Part shown: piece after piece, positions 8,357 to 16,566 of the stretch
Numbering within the stretch: position 1 is the first letter of the stretch
How the letters are laid out: each line of letters opens with the position of its first letter
Source of the DNA: AWTP1-13 sp033764875
GTDB taxonomy: Bacteria > Pseudomonadota > Alphaproteobacteria > Rhizobiales > Hyphomicrobiaceae
NCBI GenBank assembly: GCA_033764875.1
Contig: JANRIO010000049.1
Coordinates: 70,110-134,109, forward strand
DNA: 64,000 bases
Direction: 5' to 3'
Made by a program: the position numbers and the translations under genes
The notes under the pieces: generated by a model
What the model was told of the DNA's origin: nothing
Seen by the model: only the letters and a program-made list of their open reading frames with translations
The model's database searches: none

Positions 8357-9061
8357 ATGAAGACGGCGGCAAAGAACAAGGGTGGGAAACCGCGCGGCCG
8401 GCGCAGCGCCCGGCGAGACATGCCGGCCCTGGTCGGGGCCGGCGCCAGCCCCGAGCTCAGGACCGGATCGCTGGCCCCGACGCAAAGCGACATCTCCATC
8501 GAGGCGCTGCTCGGCGCCCGGGTGCGCAAGGAGCGCAAGGCGCTCGGCCTCACGGTCGCAGGCCTCGCGCAGGCGGCCGGCATCTCGAGCGGCATGCTGT
8601 CCAAGATCGAGAACGGCACGATCTCGGCCTCGCTGGCCACGCTCCGGGCGCTGGCGCAGTGCCTCAACGTGCCGATGAGCCAGCTGTTCGAGGAGCCCGA
8701 GGAGCGGCGGGACTGCTCGTACGTGAAGCGCGGGACGGGGGTGCGCATCGAGCGCCGCGGCACCAAGGCCGGGCACCTCTACGATCTATTGGGCCACAGC
8801 CTCGCCGGCGACATCGGGGTCGAGCCCTATCTCATCACGCTGCGCACGGACGCGGCGCCCTATACCAGCTTCAGCCATGCGGGCGTGGAGTTCATCTACA
8901 TGCTCTCGGGCCGGGTCACCTACCGGCATGCGGATCGGCTCTACCTGCTCGAGCCCGGGGACGCGCTGTTCTTCGACGCGGCGGCGCGACACGGGCCGGA
9001 GGAGCTGGTCGAGGCGCCGATGCAGTACCTCTCCATCATCATCTACCCGCGGCAGCGCTGA
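8357..9061 (+). CDS. XRE-family regulator with C-terminal cupin domain
   Basis: 234 residues. A basic, low-complexity N-terminus of about 50 residues precedes a helix-turn-helix (about 52-107; LTVAGLAQAAGISSGMLSKI with ENGTISASLATL). A small cupin beta-barrel follows (about 130-228; GVEFIYMLSGRVTYRH, LEPGDALFFDAAARHG). Cupin-tethered XRE regulators bind small effectors in the barrel and often control nitrogen or amine metabolism operons. The gene is divergent from the N-methylglutamate operon and the shared intergenic space carries a perfect inverted repeat, so it is the likely regulator of methylamine use. A glutamate derivative or methylamine-related effector is plausible but not shown by the sequence. 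Confidence 0.85.
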   Translation: MKTAAKNKGGKPRGRRSARRDMPALVGAGASPELRTGSLAPTQSDISIEALLGARVRKERKALGLTVAGLAQAAGISSGMLSKIENGTISASLATLRALAQCLNVPMSQLFEEPEERRDCSYVKRGTGVRIERRGTKAGHLYDLLGHSLAGDIGVEPYLITLRTDAAPYTSFSHAGVEFIYMLSGRVTYRHADRLYLLEPGDALFFDAAARHGPEELVEAPMQYLSIIIYPRQR

Positions 9062-9077
9062 GCCTTCCCGAATGCAA

Positions 9078-9103
9078 AGCCCCCGGGCCTCGACCCGGGG
9101 GCT
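9078..9103. terminator. Stem-loop terminator between convergent genes
   Basis: AGCCCCCGGG and CCCGGGGGCT form a perfect 10-bp stem around the loop CCTCGA. It lies 16 bp after the XRE-cupin stop and 26 bp before the ompW stop (convergent). There is no T-run on the plus side; on the minus strand the stem is followed by TTTG, so it may serve both genes weakly. Confidence 0.65.
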
Positions 9104-9129
9104 GTCGCGTCCCGCACTGGCAGAGGGAG

Positions 9130-9867
9130 CTACTTCAGCGGCTCGTAGGAGGCGCGGCGTCCGAACATGTCCTCCAGATTGAAGCGATAGCCCAGGTTCA
9201 CCGTCACGAGCAGCGGGTCGAGCTGGTGGCTGGTGGTGATGGTGTTGCCGCCGCCCGTGAAGGTCAGGTCCGTCTTCTCCCAGACGTACTTGGCGTCGAG
9301 GCCGACCGACCAGCCGCGTCCGAGCTCCAGGTCGAAGCCGCCCTGCAGGACCGCGCCCCAGCTGTCCTTGAAGCTGACGCTGTCGTAGCCCGCGAGGTCG
9401 GACTTGGAGGAGAAATAGTGGATGTACTGCACGCCGGCGCCGACATAGGGACGAATGCCGCCCACCTTGTCGAAGTGGTATTTCAGCGTGACGATCGGCG
9501 GGAAGGCCCAGGTGTTGGCGAGATCGACGCCGTCGAGACCGTTCTTGCCGGCCACCTTGACGTGGGCGAAGCAGCAGAACAGCTCGGCCGACAGCTTCGG
9601 ATTGAAGAAGTAGGTCAGCGTCGCCGTGGGGAGCCAGACGTTGCCGACGGCCGCATCGTAGCTCGGCACCAGCGAGCCGTTGGCGTAGATGCCGTCGTTG
9701 TGGTTGTTCCAGAACACGCCGGTGGCGCCGACCTTGATCTGGAAGTTCGCGAAGGGATCCGACGTCTGCGGCGCGTAGCTCTTCGGCATGCCGTCGGCGA
9801 AGGCAGCTCCCGAAGCCGAAACACCAACGACAAGAGCTGCGATGGCCATTTTAATACGTTTCAACAT
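9130..9867 (-). CDS. ompW: OmpW-family outer membrane protein
   Basis: 245 residues. An N-terminal signal peptide (charged MLKRIK, then AIAALVVGVSASGAAFA with a likely cut after AFA near residue 24) is followed by an eight-stranded beta-barrel pattern. Family features include FQIKVGATGVFW near the mature N-terminus, PTATLTYFFNPKLSAELF, the loop IRPYVGAGVQYIHYF, and a C-terminal strand (VTVNLGYRF) followed by a short tail. OmpW forms a small outer-membrane channel with a hydrophobic groove. AGGA lies about 8 bases before the ATG at 9867. The divergent Crp/Fnr gene and the FNR-type box about 165 bp upstream suggest oxygen-linked control, as known for ompW in enteric bacteria. Confidence 0.85.
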   Translation of the reverse strand: MLKRIKMAIAALVVGVSASGAAFADGMPKSYAPQTSDPFANFQIKVGATGVFWNNHNDGIYANGSLVPSYDAAVGNVWLPTATLTYFFNPKLSAELFCCFAHVKVAGKNGLDGVDLANTWAFPPIVTLKYHFDKVGGIRPYVGAGVQYIHYFSSKSDLAGYDSVSFKDSWGAVLQGGFDLELGRGWSVGLDAKYVWEKTDLTFTGGGNTITTSHQLDPLLVTVNLGYRFNLEDMFGRRASYEPLK

Positions 9868-10031
9868 TCGGGCTTCCTTTCAATTTTTAGCCTGATTGCC
9901 GTTGGCCGCAACTTTGGCGATTCATTTCGAATGTTCGAGATCAAACTGAGGATATCCTCTGACGCGCATCAGCTTCGTGCGGGCGGTCCGCGCCGTGTGA
10001 CTCACCGGCCACTGTGCGGCGAAACAGCCTT

Positions 10032-10045
10032 TTGATCTGGATCAA
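10032..10045. promoter_or_regulatory. FNR/FixK-type box (TTGAT-N4-ATCAA)
   Basis: TTGATCTGGATCAA matches the anaerobox consensus TTGAT-N4-ATCAA with perfect symmetry. It lies between divergent ompW (ATG at 9867) and the Crp/Fnr-type gene (ATG at 10150, or 10069). Known family biology makes autoregulation of the regulator and control of ompW the obvious inference. Confidence 0.75.
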
Positions 10046-10149
10046 GATTCCACACGCATCGGCATGGAATGCTCGCGCAGAGCTTCCGACAATGCACCGA
10101 CGTGTGCGTGCTGCTCCCGGGCTCGCCCAACTTGGACCGATCAACCGCG

Positions 10150-10872
10150 ATGCACCCATCTCAAATCGCTCGCGCAATCCCGCCCGCGGCCGCAACTCCG
10201 ACGCAGAGCGGAAACAGCGCACTTGCCAGCCTGTTCAACGCCGGCACAACGCAGAGACTGCGCAAGCGCCAGCAGATCCTGTTCGAAGGCACCGGCGAGC
10301 CGTGTCTTTTCATGGTGCAACAGGGCCTGCTTGCCACGTCGCTGCATCTTGCGGGCGACAGGCGGTGCCTGATCGAGCTGCACTTTCCCGGCGACATCAT
10401 CTCGAGCGATCGCTTCGGACGGCCGGGCGTGCGCGTGTTCTCGCTTGCCCAGACGCAGATCCAGAGGCTTGCCGTGGCGGCGCTGGAGCGGGCGGTCGGC
10501 GGCGATCCGACGGCGCTGCGCGCCCTGATGGCGACGGTGACGCGGCAGGCGGAGCAGTCGCGCCTGCACTGCGCCATCCTCACCCGGCTGTCGGGGGAGG
10601 AGCGGCTTGCGACGCTGCTCCTGCAGCTCGCCCAGCGCCTCGGGCAGCGCATCTCGGACCGGATCAACGTGCCGCTCGCCATCAGCCGCGAGGACATCGC
10701 CGACTACCTCGGCCTCAACGCCGATACGGTCAGCCGCATCTTCACGCGCTTCCGGAAGGCCCGGCTGATCGAGTTCCACGGGCGGTCCGATTTCGAGATC
10801 CTGAACCTGCAGAAGCTGTCGGAGATCTCGCCGCTCAGCGAGGACGTGAAGCCGCGGGCAGCCGCGCGTTAG
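10150..10872 (+). CDS. Crp/Fnr-family transcriptional regulator (FixK-like)
   Basis: 240 residues from the ATG at 10150; an in-frame ATG at 10069 would add 27 poorly conserved residues and leave little room for a leader downstream of the FNR box. An N-terminal cyclic-nucleotide-binding fold (about 35-135; ILFEGTGEPCLFMVQQG, LIELHFPGDII) is joined by a long helix to a C-terminal winged helix. The recognition helix ISREDIADYLGLNADTVSRI resembles that of Fnr/FixK. The CxxC-type N-terminal iron-sulfur ligands of true Fnr are absent, so direct oxygen sensing by a 4Fe-4S cluster is unlikely. FixK/Dnr-like function, integrating an upstream signal, is the better reading. Confidence 0.8.
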   Translation: MHPSQIARAIPPAAATPTQSGNSALASLFNAGTTQRLRKRQQILFEGTGEPCLFMVQQGLLATSLHLAGDRRCLIELHFPGDIISSDRFGRPGVRVFSLAQTQIQRLAVAALERAVGGDPTALRALMATVTRQAEQSRLHCAILTRLSGEERLATLLLQLAQRLGQRISDRINVPLAISREDIADYLGLNADTVSRIFTRFRKARLIEFHGRSDFEILNLQKLSEISPLSEDVKPRAAAR

Positions 10873-10921
10873 GCGGCCCCCCCCCTCGGGCCCGCCCTAC
10901 GGGTGCTGCGTGCAAGATCGC

Positions 10922-10960
10922 CTCTCGAGCTGGCGTGGTCCCCGCCTTCGCAGGGGGCGG
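10922..10960. repeat. Partial inverted copy of dispersed palindromic repeat family A
   Basis: The stretch from CTCGAGCTGGCGTGG through the GC-rich hairpin is nearly the reverse complement of the right half of the repeat at 27861-27994. It lies in the 204-bp gap between the Crp/Fnr gene and the MarR gene (convergent). Nothing else is recognised in this gap. Confidence 0.6.
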
Positions 10961-11076
10961 CATTGGTGAGGCGGCACGAGGCCCACACTCCTCGTCATCC
11001 GCGCGGCGGCGGGCACCCACGCAAGCCTGCGGTGAAGCCAGACGTGTCCTGAAACGCATCTGGACTGCGCCGGCGC

Positions 11077-11586
11077 CTAGTCCTCCGCCTCGGCCGCGTC
11101 CTCCTTGCCGGCGCGGCGCGCATCGAGGGCGTCGTCGAGGCGCGTGAGGAGGGCATTCGCCAGCCGCGTCTCCTCGGGATCGAGGACGCCGAACAGCTCG
11201 TCCACCCAGCCCTCGTGCAGCGCCGCCAACTCGGCGAAGTGCTCGCGCCCCTTGCGCGTCAGCCGCACGACGGTCGCCCGCCGGTCGCCGCGCACGGGCA
11301 CGCGCACGATGTAGCCTTCGCTGGCGAGGCGGTTGACGATGCCTGTCACGTTGCCGTTGGAGACCTTGAGCACGCTCGAGAGGTCGCTCATGCGCAGGCC
11401 CTTCTCGTGGCGGTAGAGGGCCGACATCACGTCGAAGCGCGGCAGCGTGGTCTGATGTCCCTCGCGCAGACGGTCGCGCAGCTCGGCCGAGACCAGCCGC
11501 GTCGCCTTGAGCAGGCGCAGCCACAGCCGAAGCCGGTGCTTGGAGATGGCGTCGGCCGCAGCGTCGGGCGCTGTCTTGCGCGTCAC
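11077..11586 (-). CDS. MarR-family regulator of the divergent aromatic/auxin operon
   Basis: 169 residues from a GTG at 11586, chosen because AGAGG stands five bases upstream and the preceding frame lacks a convincing start. It is a MarR winged helix: helical dimerisation region at the N-terminus, then the DNA-binding part (LRMSDLSSVLKVSNGNVTGI) and the wing GYIVRVPVRGDRRATVVRLT. The C-terminus is helical and acidic. MarR proteins typically repress and are released by small aromatic acids. The gene is divergent from iorA across 229 bp that contain a clear sigma-70-like promoter for the operon. By analogy with iad loci it may sense indole-3-acetate or a product; that is inference. Confidence 0.85.
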   Translation of the reverse strand: MTRKTAPDAAADAISKHRLRLWLRLLKATRLVSAELRDRLREGHQTTLPRFDVMSALYRHEKGLRMSDLSSVLKVSNGNVTGIVNRLASEGYIVRVPVRGDRRATVVRLTRKGREHFAELAALHEGWVDELFGVLDPEETRLANALLTRLDDALDARRAGKEDAAEAED

Positions 11587-11655
11587 GTTTCCTCTCGCTT
11601 TCACAACGCGGTCAGGGCAATCTCGCGCTCGACAATAGTGCAGCGGGCGCCTTGC

Positions 11656-11684
11656 TTCAAGCTTAGAAGTTTCATGTTTAAAAT
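11656..11684 (+). promoter_or_regulatory. Predicted sigma-70 promoter of the iorA operon
   Basis: TTCAAG (11656-11661) and TAAAAT (11679-11684) are separated by 17 bases in an unusually AT-rich patch. The iorA ATG is 132 bp downstream. The imperfect palindrome CATGTTTAAAATG (11673-11685) overlaps the -10 element, a sensible place for MarR binding. Confidence 0.5.
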
Positions 11685-11815
11685 GCTTGCGGGCCGCCGG
11701 CGGCTGGCGCAGTATGACGCGCGCCCAGAGCAATACGACCAGCCGGTCGCGAGGCCGGCGAGCGACGGGCGGCGATCGTCGCAAGGGCGGCTTCGACCCG
11801 CAAGGTGCACAAGGG

Positions 11816-13969
11816 ATGGCAGAGCGCTCGTTCGCCAAGGAAGTGCAGGACCTGCGCCTGGGCGCCGGGGAGGTGTTCCACGGCGAAGGGATCCTGGCCA
11901 TCACCAAGGCGCTCCTCGAGTGCGGCGTCGGCTACGTCGCAGGCTACCAGGGCGCCCCGATCTCGCACCTGATGGACGTGCTGTCCGACGCCGAGGACAT
12001 CCTCAACGCCTACGGGGTCCACTTCGAGGCCAGCGCCAGCGAGGCGACGGCGGCGGCGACACTGGCCGCCTCGGTGATGTACCCGATCCGAGGAGCGGCG
12101 GTGTTCAAGGCCCCCGTCGGCACCAACGTGGCGGCGGACGCGCTCGCCAACCTCGCCTCGGGCGGCGTCACGGGCGGCGCGCTGGTGATCGTCGGAGAGG
12201 ACTACGGCGAGGGCTCCTCGATCATGCAGGAGCGCAGCCACGCCTATGCGATGAAGTCGCAGATCTGGCTGCTCGACCCGCGCCCCAACCTGCCCTCGAT
12301 CGTGAAGGCGGTGGAGAACGGCTTCGCACTGTCGGAGGCGTCCAACACGCCCGTCATGCTGGAGGTGCGCATCCGCGCCTGCCACGTCACGGGCAGCTTC
12401 GTCGCCAAGGACAACGTGCGCCCCGCCTTCACGCTGGCGCAAGCGCTGGAGGCGCCCCGGCGCGACACGGGGCGAATCGTGCTGCCGCCCGCCTCGTTCG
12501 TGCACGAGCGGGAGAAGGTGGAGCGGCGCTGGCCGGCGGCGATCGAGTTCATCACGCGCAACGGGCTCAACGAGCTGTTCGGCAACGGACGGGCGGATGT
12601 CGGCATCATCCTGCAGGGCGGCCTGTACAATGGGGTGGTGCGCGCGCTCAACCTGCTGGGCCTTGCGGACGTCGCCGGCGAGACCAGCGTGCCGCTCTGC
12701 GTGCTCAACGTCACCTATCCGCTGGTCGATGCCGAGATCATCGACTTCGCGCGCGACAAGAGCGCGATCCTGGTGGTCGAGGAAGGGCAGCCCGCCTTCA
12801 TCGAGCCGGCCGTGCGCGCCATCCTGCACAAGGCGCGGGCGACGGCGGCCGTGCTCGGCAAGGACCCGCTGCCGTTGGCGGGCGAGTACACCACGGCCGT
12901 CCTGCTCGCCGGCATCCGGACGTTCATGACGGACAACGCCCGCGGGCTCCTGCGCAACGAGGCGCGGCCGCCGGACGTGAAGGCTCTCCTGGACGACCCG
13001 AAGCTGAAAGCGCTCGCCGACGTGGTGCCGCCCAGGCCGCCGGGCTTCTGCACGGGATGCCCGGAGCGGCCGATCTTCTCGGCGCTGAAGCTCGTGGAGA
13101 AGGAGCTTGGCGCGCATCACATCGCCGCCGACATCGGCTGCCACCTGTTCTCCATCAACGCGCCGTTCAACATCGGCGCCACGACGATGGGCTACGGGCT
13201 GGGACCGGCTTCCGCCGCCGCCTTCAACGTGCCGGCGCGCAAGAAGGCCATCGCCATCATGGGTGACGGCGGCTTCTGGCACAACGGGCTGACGTCGGGC
13301 ATCGGCAATGCCGTGTTCAACAAGTCCGACGGGCTGACGATCGTGGTTGACAACCACTACTCGGCGGCGACGGGCGGGCAGGACATCCTGTCCTCGCGCG
13401 CCGACAACGCGCGCCGCGCCACGCAGCATCCGATCGCCAGGGCGGTCGAGGGCGTCGGCGTGAGATGGGTGCGGCAGATCACGCGCACCTACGACGTCGG
13501 CCGCATGCGCGACGCCATCAGGGAGGCGCTGACGACCCGGGAGAAGGGCCCGAAGGTGATCGTCGCCTCCTCGGAGTGCATGCTGAACCGGCAGCGGCGC
13601 GAGCGGCCGCTGCTGCAGCAGGCGATCAAGGGCGGCAAGCGTGTCGTGCGGCCACGCTTCGGCGTCGACGAGGACGTTTGCACGGGGGACCACGCCTGCA
13701 TCCGGCTCTCGGGCTGCCCCTCGCTCAGCGTCAAGCATACGGACGATCCCCTCAAGGAGGATCCGGTCGCGGCGATCGACCAGACCTGCGTCGGCTGCGG
13801 CAACTGCGGCGAGGTGGCGGACGCGGCCGTGCTGTGCCCCTCCTTCTACCGCGCCGACATCGTGCACAACCCCCATGCGCTCGACCGGCTCCTGGCCCGC
13901 GTACGGGCGGCCGTGATCGGCTGGCTGCAGGCCCGGCGCGAGCGCGGCCTCGTCGGCTTTGCAGGGTGA
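11816..13969 (+). CDS. iorA: Indolepyruvate:ferredoxin oxidoreductase alpha subunit-like protein
   Basis: 717 residues in the IorA domain order. A pyruvate-ferredoxin-oxidoreductase-like N-terminal domain comes first (GYQGAPISHLMDVL, TGGALVIVGEDYG). A FCTGCPERPIF motif lies near residue 410, then the thiamine-pyrophosphate domain (MGDGGFWHNGLTSGIGNA near 480-500), then a C-terminal ferredoxin-like segment (CTGDHACIRLSGCPS and CVGCGNCGEVADAAVLCPS, about 621-680). Such enzymes oxidatively decarboxylate aryl 2-oxo acids to aryl-CoA. In this operon the substrate could be indolepyruvate/phenylpyruvate or, more attractively, isatinate, which is itself an aryl 2-oxo acid. The ATG at 11816 starts the family-like SFAKEVQDL region. 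It is followed after 7 bp by iorB. Confidence 0.85.
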   Translation: MAERSFAKEVQDLRLGAGEVFHGEGILAITKALLECGVGYVAGYQGAPISHLMDVLSDAEDILNAYGVHFEASASEATAAATLAASVMYPIRGAAVFKAPVGTNVAADALANLASGGVTGGALVIVGEDYGEGSSIMQERSHAYAMKSQIWLLDPRPNLPSIVKAVENGFALSEASNTPVMLEVRIRACHVTGSFVAKDNVRPAFTLAQALEAPRRDTGRIVLPPASFVHEREKVERRWPAAIEFITRNGLNELFGNGRADVGIILQGGLYNGVVRALNLLGLADVAGETSVPLCVLNVTYPLVDAEIIDFARDKSAILVVEEGQPAFIEPAVRAILHKARATAAVLGKDPLPLAGEYTTAVLLAGIRTFMTDNARGLLRNEARPPDVKALLDDPKLKALADVVPPRPPGFCTGCPERPIFSALKLVEKELGAHHIAADIGCHLFSINAPFNIGATTMGYGLGPASAAAFNVPARKKAIAIMGDGGFWHNGLTSGIGNAVFNKSDGLTIVVDNHYSAATGGQDILSSRADNARRATQHPIARAVEGVGVRWVRQITRTYDVGRMRDAIREALTTREKGPKVIVASSECMLNRQRRERPLLQQAIKGGKRVVRPRFGVDEDVCTGDHACIRLSGCPSLSVKHTDDPLKEDPVAAIDQTCVGCGNCGEVADAAVLCPSFYRADIVHNPHALDRLLARVRAAVIGWLQARRERGLVGFAG

Positions 13970-13976
13970 GGCGGGG

Positions 13977-15569
13977 ATGGCGCAAGACAGCCTCGCCGAC
14001 GCCGTGAGCCGCCCGTTGAGCGTGGCCATCGTGGCCATGGGCGGCCAGGGCGGGGGCGTGCTCAGCGGCTGGATCGCGGATGCGGCACGGGCGAGCGGGC
14101 ACGTCGTGCAGGCGACCTCGGTGCCGGGTGTCGCGCAGCGCACGGGCGCCACCATCTACTACCTCGAGATGATGCGGCCGCTGCCGGGCGCCAGGGCCCC
14201 GGTGCTGGCGCTGATGCCGACGCCGGGCGACGTCGACGTGGTGATCGCGGCGGAGCTGATGGAGGCCGGCCGCTCGCTGCTGCGCGGGCTCGTCACGCCC
14301 GACCGCACGACGCTGATCGCCTCGAGCCAGCGGGCCTATGCGACGGCGGAGAAGGAGAAGCCGGGCGACGGCACGGCCGACGGCGGGGCGGTGCTGGAGG
14401 CGATCGGCGTCGCCGCCCGGCGCGCCATCGTCGCGGATTTCGCGGCGCTCGCCGAGGCCAACGGCAGCGTGATCTCGGCGAGCCTGCTCGGCGCGCTAGC
14501 CGCATCAGGCGCCCTGCCCTTCCCGCGGCTGGCGTTCCTCGACGCGATCAGGGCCGGCGGCGTCGGCGTCGCGGCGAGCCTCAAGGCCTTCGAGGCGGCG
14601 TTCGGGCGGGCGCAGGAGGGCGCGACGCGGGCCGATGGCGCGGACGCCATGCCGGCGAAGCCCGCGAAGCGGTTGCCGCCGCCGCCCGTCTCGGTCGGGG
14701 AGCCGCGCCTCGATGCCCTGCTCGAGCGCATCCACCGCCTGCCGGCGGCGGTGCAGCCGATGGCCTACGCCGGGGTGCGCCATCTCGTCGACTACCAGGA
14801 CCCAGCGTACGCGGAGGAGTACCTCGACAGGCTCGCCCCGCTGACGGCGATCGAGGCGCTGCATCAAGACAAGGGGCACGCGCTCGCCATCGAGACGGCG
14901 CGGCAGCTGGCCCGCGCCATGGCCTACGACGACGTGATCCGGATCGCGGACCTGAAGACGCGGGCGGCCCGCAGCGGACGGCTGGCGCGGGAGGTTGGCC
15001 TCGATCCCGGCACCCAGGTGCTGCACGCGACCGAGTTCCTGCATCCGCGGCCCGAGGAGGTATGCGCCACGCTGCCCAAGGCGCTTGGCCAGGCAATCGA
15101 GAGCCGGCCCCGGCTCATGAGAATGCTCGGCGTCCTCACCAGGCGCGGCCGCCGCGTGCGCACGGACAGCATCGCGGGCTTCCTGCAGCTCTACGTGATC
15201 GCGCTCAGGCGCCGCAAGCGGCGCGGCACGCTGCGGCACGGGCGGGAGATGGCGCACGTGTCGGCCTGGCTCGCCCGGGTGCTCGAGACCGCCCGGTCGG
15301 ACTATGATCTCGCCCTCGAGATCGCCAGGACGCGGCGGCTGGTCAAGGGCTACTCCGATACCATGTCGCGGGGGCTGTCCAAGTACGATCGGGTGCTGGC
15401 AGGGGCGGCGATGGTGGCGCACCGCGCGGACGCGGCGGCCTGGGTCGCCCGCCTGCGACAGTCCGCCCTTCTCGACGAAGACGGCGAAGCGCTCGACGGT
15501 GCCTTGCAGACGATCCAAACCCTCGAGGCCGCCACGCCAGACAGGCCTCTCGCAAAGGCATCCTCATGA
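13977..15569 (+). CDS. iorB: Indolepyruvate:ferredoxin oxidoreductase beta subunit-like protein, long form
   Basis: 530 residues. The N-terminal 200 residues match the gamma-type domain of 2-oxoacid:acceptor oxidoreductases (VAIVAMGGQGGGVLSGWIADAA, QATSVPGVAQRTGATIYY). A long C-terminal extension (about 230-530), rich in Arg and Leu helices, corresponds to the bacterial long-form IorB with a DUF6537-like tail. Archaeal IorB is only about 200 residues. It works with the preceding IorA to form aryl-CoA from aryl 2-oxo acids with ferredoxin as acceptor. The ATG at 13977 is 7 bp after the iorA stop. Its stop overlaps the ATG of the reductase gene (ATGA). No dedicated ferredoxin gene is visible, so the iron-sulfur domain of the next protein could accept electrons. 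Confidence 0.82.
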   Translation: MAQDSLADAVSRPLSVAIVAMGGQGGGVLSGWIADAARASGHVVQATSVPGVAQRTGATIYYLEMMRPLPGARAPVLALMPTPGDVDVVIAAELMEAGRSLLRGLVTPDRTTLIASSQRAYATAEKEKPGDGTADGGAVLEAIGVAARRAIVADFAALAEANGSVISASLLGALAASGALPFPRLAFLDAIRAGGVGVAASLKAFEAAFGRAQEGATRADGADAMPAKPAKRLPPPPVSVGEPRLDALLERIHRLPAAVQPMAYAGVRHLVDYQDPAYAEEYLDRLAPLTAIEALHQDKGHALAIETARQLARAMAYDDVIRIADLKTRAARSGRLAREVGLDPGTQVLHATEFLHPRPEEVCATLPKALGQAIESRPRLMRMLGVLTRRGRRVRTDSIAGFLQLYVIALRRRKRRGTLRHGREMAHVSAWLARVLETARSDYDLALEIARTRRLVKGYSDTMSRGLSKYDRVLAGAAMVAHRADAAAWVARLRQSALLDEDGEALDGALQTIQTLEAATPDRPLAKASS

Positions 15570-16552
15570 CCCACCTCGCCCTCGTCGTCGCCAAGGTCAA
15601 GACCGAGACCGACCTGATCCGCCGCATCTGGATCAAGCGCCCCGACGGCGGCGTGCTGCCAGGCTACACGGCCGGGGCGCACATCACGCTGACGGTCCCG
15701 GGCGTCGGCGTGCGCAAGTATTCGCTGATCAACGCCAGCGCGGCACCGGGGGCAACGGAGGCGCCGACCGAGTATCAGATCGGCGTCCGGCTCGAGGAGA
15801 AGAGCGAGGGCGGCTCGCGCTACGTGCACGGCCTGAAGGCCGGCGACGCGGTCGAGATCGAGCCGCCGGCCAACGCCTTCGCCTGCGTGCCGGGCCCCGG
15901 CGGCACGGTGCTGATCGGGGGCGGCATCGGCATCACGCCGATGCTGTCAATGGCGGCCGAGCTGATGGCCAAAGGATTGCCGTTCAAGCTTGCCTATGCG
16001 GCACGCTCGCAGCAGGACATGGCGTTCGGCGACGAGATCAGGGCGCTGTGCGGGGACGGGCTCCACCTCCACCTCGACCAGCCGGGGGGAAAGGTGTTCG
16101 ACATGGCGGGCTTCCTCGGCAGCCTGCCGCCCGAGACGACGGTCTACGTGTGCGGGCCGAAGCCGATGATCAAGGCCGCGATCGATGGCGGCCGCAAGCT
16201 CGGCTGGCCGGCCGGCCGCGTCAAGTTCGAGCTGTTCTTCAGCGTCAAGGGACCGGAGCCGGCGGCCAAGCCCGGCCTGCCCGAGGGCGCCTTCGAGGTG
16301 GTTCTGAAGAGCTCCGGCAAGACGCTGCTGGTGGCGCGCGACAAGAGCATCCTCGACGTGCTGATCGAGGCCGGCGCCGACGTGCTCTCCGACTGCCGCA
16401 AGGGCGAGTGCGGCGTGTGCCAGGTCGGCGTGATCGAGGGCACGCCGGAGCACAAGGACGTGATCCTGAGCGACGCCGAGCGCGCGGCCGGCAAGCTCAT
16501 CCAGGTGTGCGTCTCGCGATCGAAGTCGCCGCGGCTGGTGCTCGATCTCTAG
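15566..16552 (+). CDS. Phthalate dioxygenase reductase-type oxidoreductase (FMN, NADH, 2Fe-2S)
   Basis: 328 residues in the order flavin-binding barrel (about 1-105), NAD-binding domain (IGGGIGITPMLSMAAEL near 117-133, YVCGPKPMIKAAI near 195) and C-terminal plant-type 2Fe-2S ferredoxin with Cys277, Cys282, Cys285 and Cys315. The flavin motif RKYSLINAS takes the place of RxYS. This is the one-protein electron donor for Rieske oxygenases. It overlaps iorB by four bases and is followed after 14 bp by the Rieske alpha gene, so its partner is clear. It corresponds in position and type to the iron-sulfur reductase (IadC) of iad auxin loci as I recall them. Confidence 0.88.
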   Translation: MTHLALVVAKVKTETDLIRRIWIKRPDGGVLPGYTAGAHITLTVPGVGVRKYSLINASAAPGATEAPTEYQIGVRLEEKSEGGSRYVHGLKAGDAVEIEPPANAFACVPGPGGTVLIGGGIGITPMLSMAAELMAKGLPFKLAYAARSQQDMAFGDEIRALCGDGLHLHLDQPGGKVFDMAGFLGSLPPETTVYVCGPKPMIKAAIDGGRKLGWPAGRVKFELFFSVKGPEPAAKPGLPEGAFEVVLKSSGKTLLVARDKSILDVLIEAGADVLSDCRKGECGVCQVGVIEGTPEHKDVILSDAERAAGKLIQVCVSRSKSPRLVLDL

Positions 16553-16566
16553 GTGAGGAGGTAGCC

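Noticed and set aside
11077..11907. Longer MarR reading frame starting at 11907
   Set aside because: The extension would cover the iorA promoter and the iorA start; a GTG at 11586 with AGAGG upstream gives the normal MarR length.
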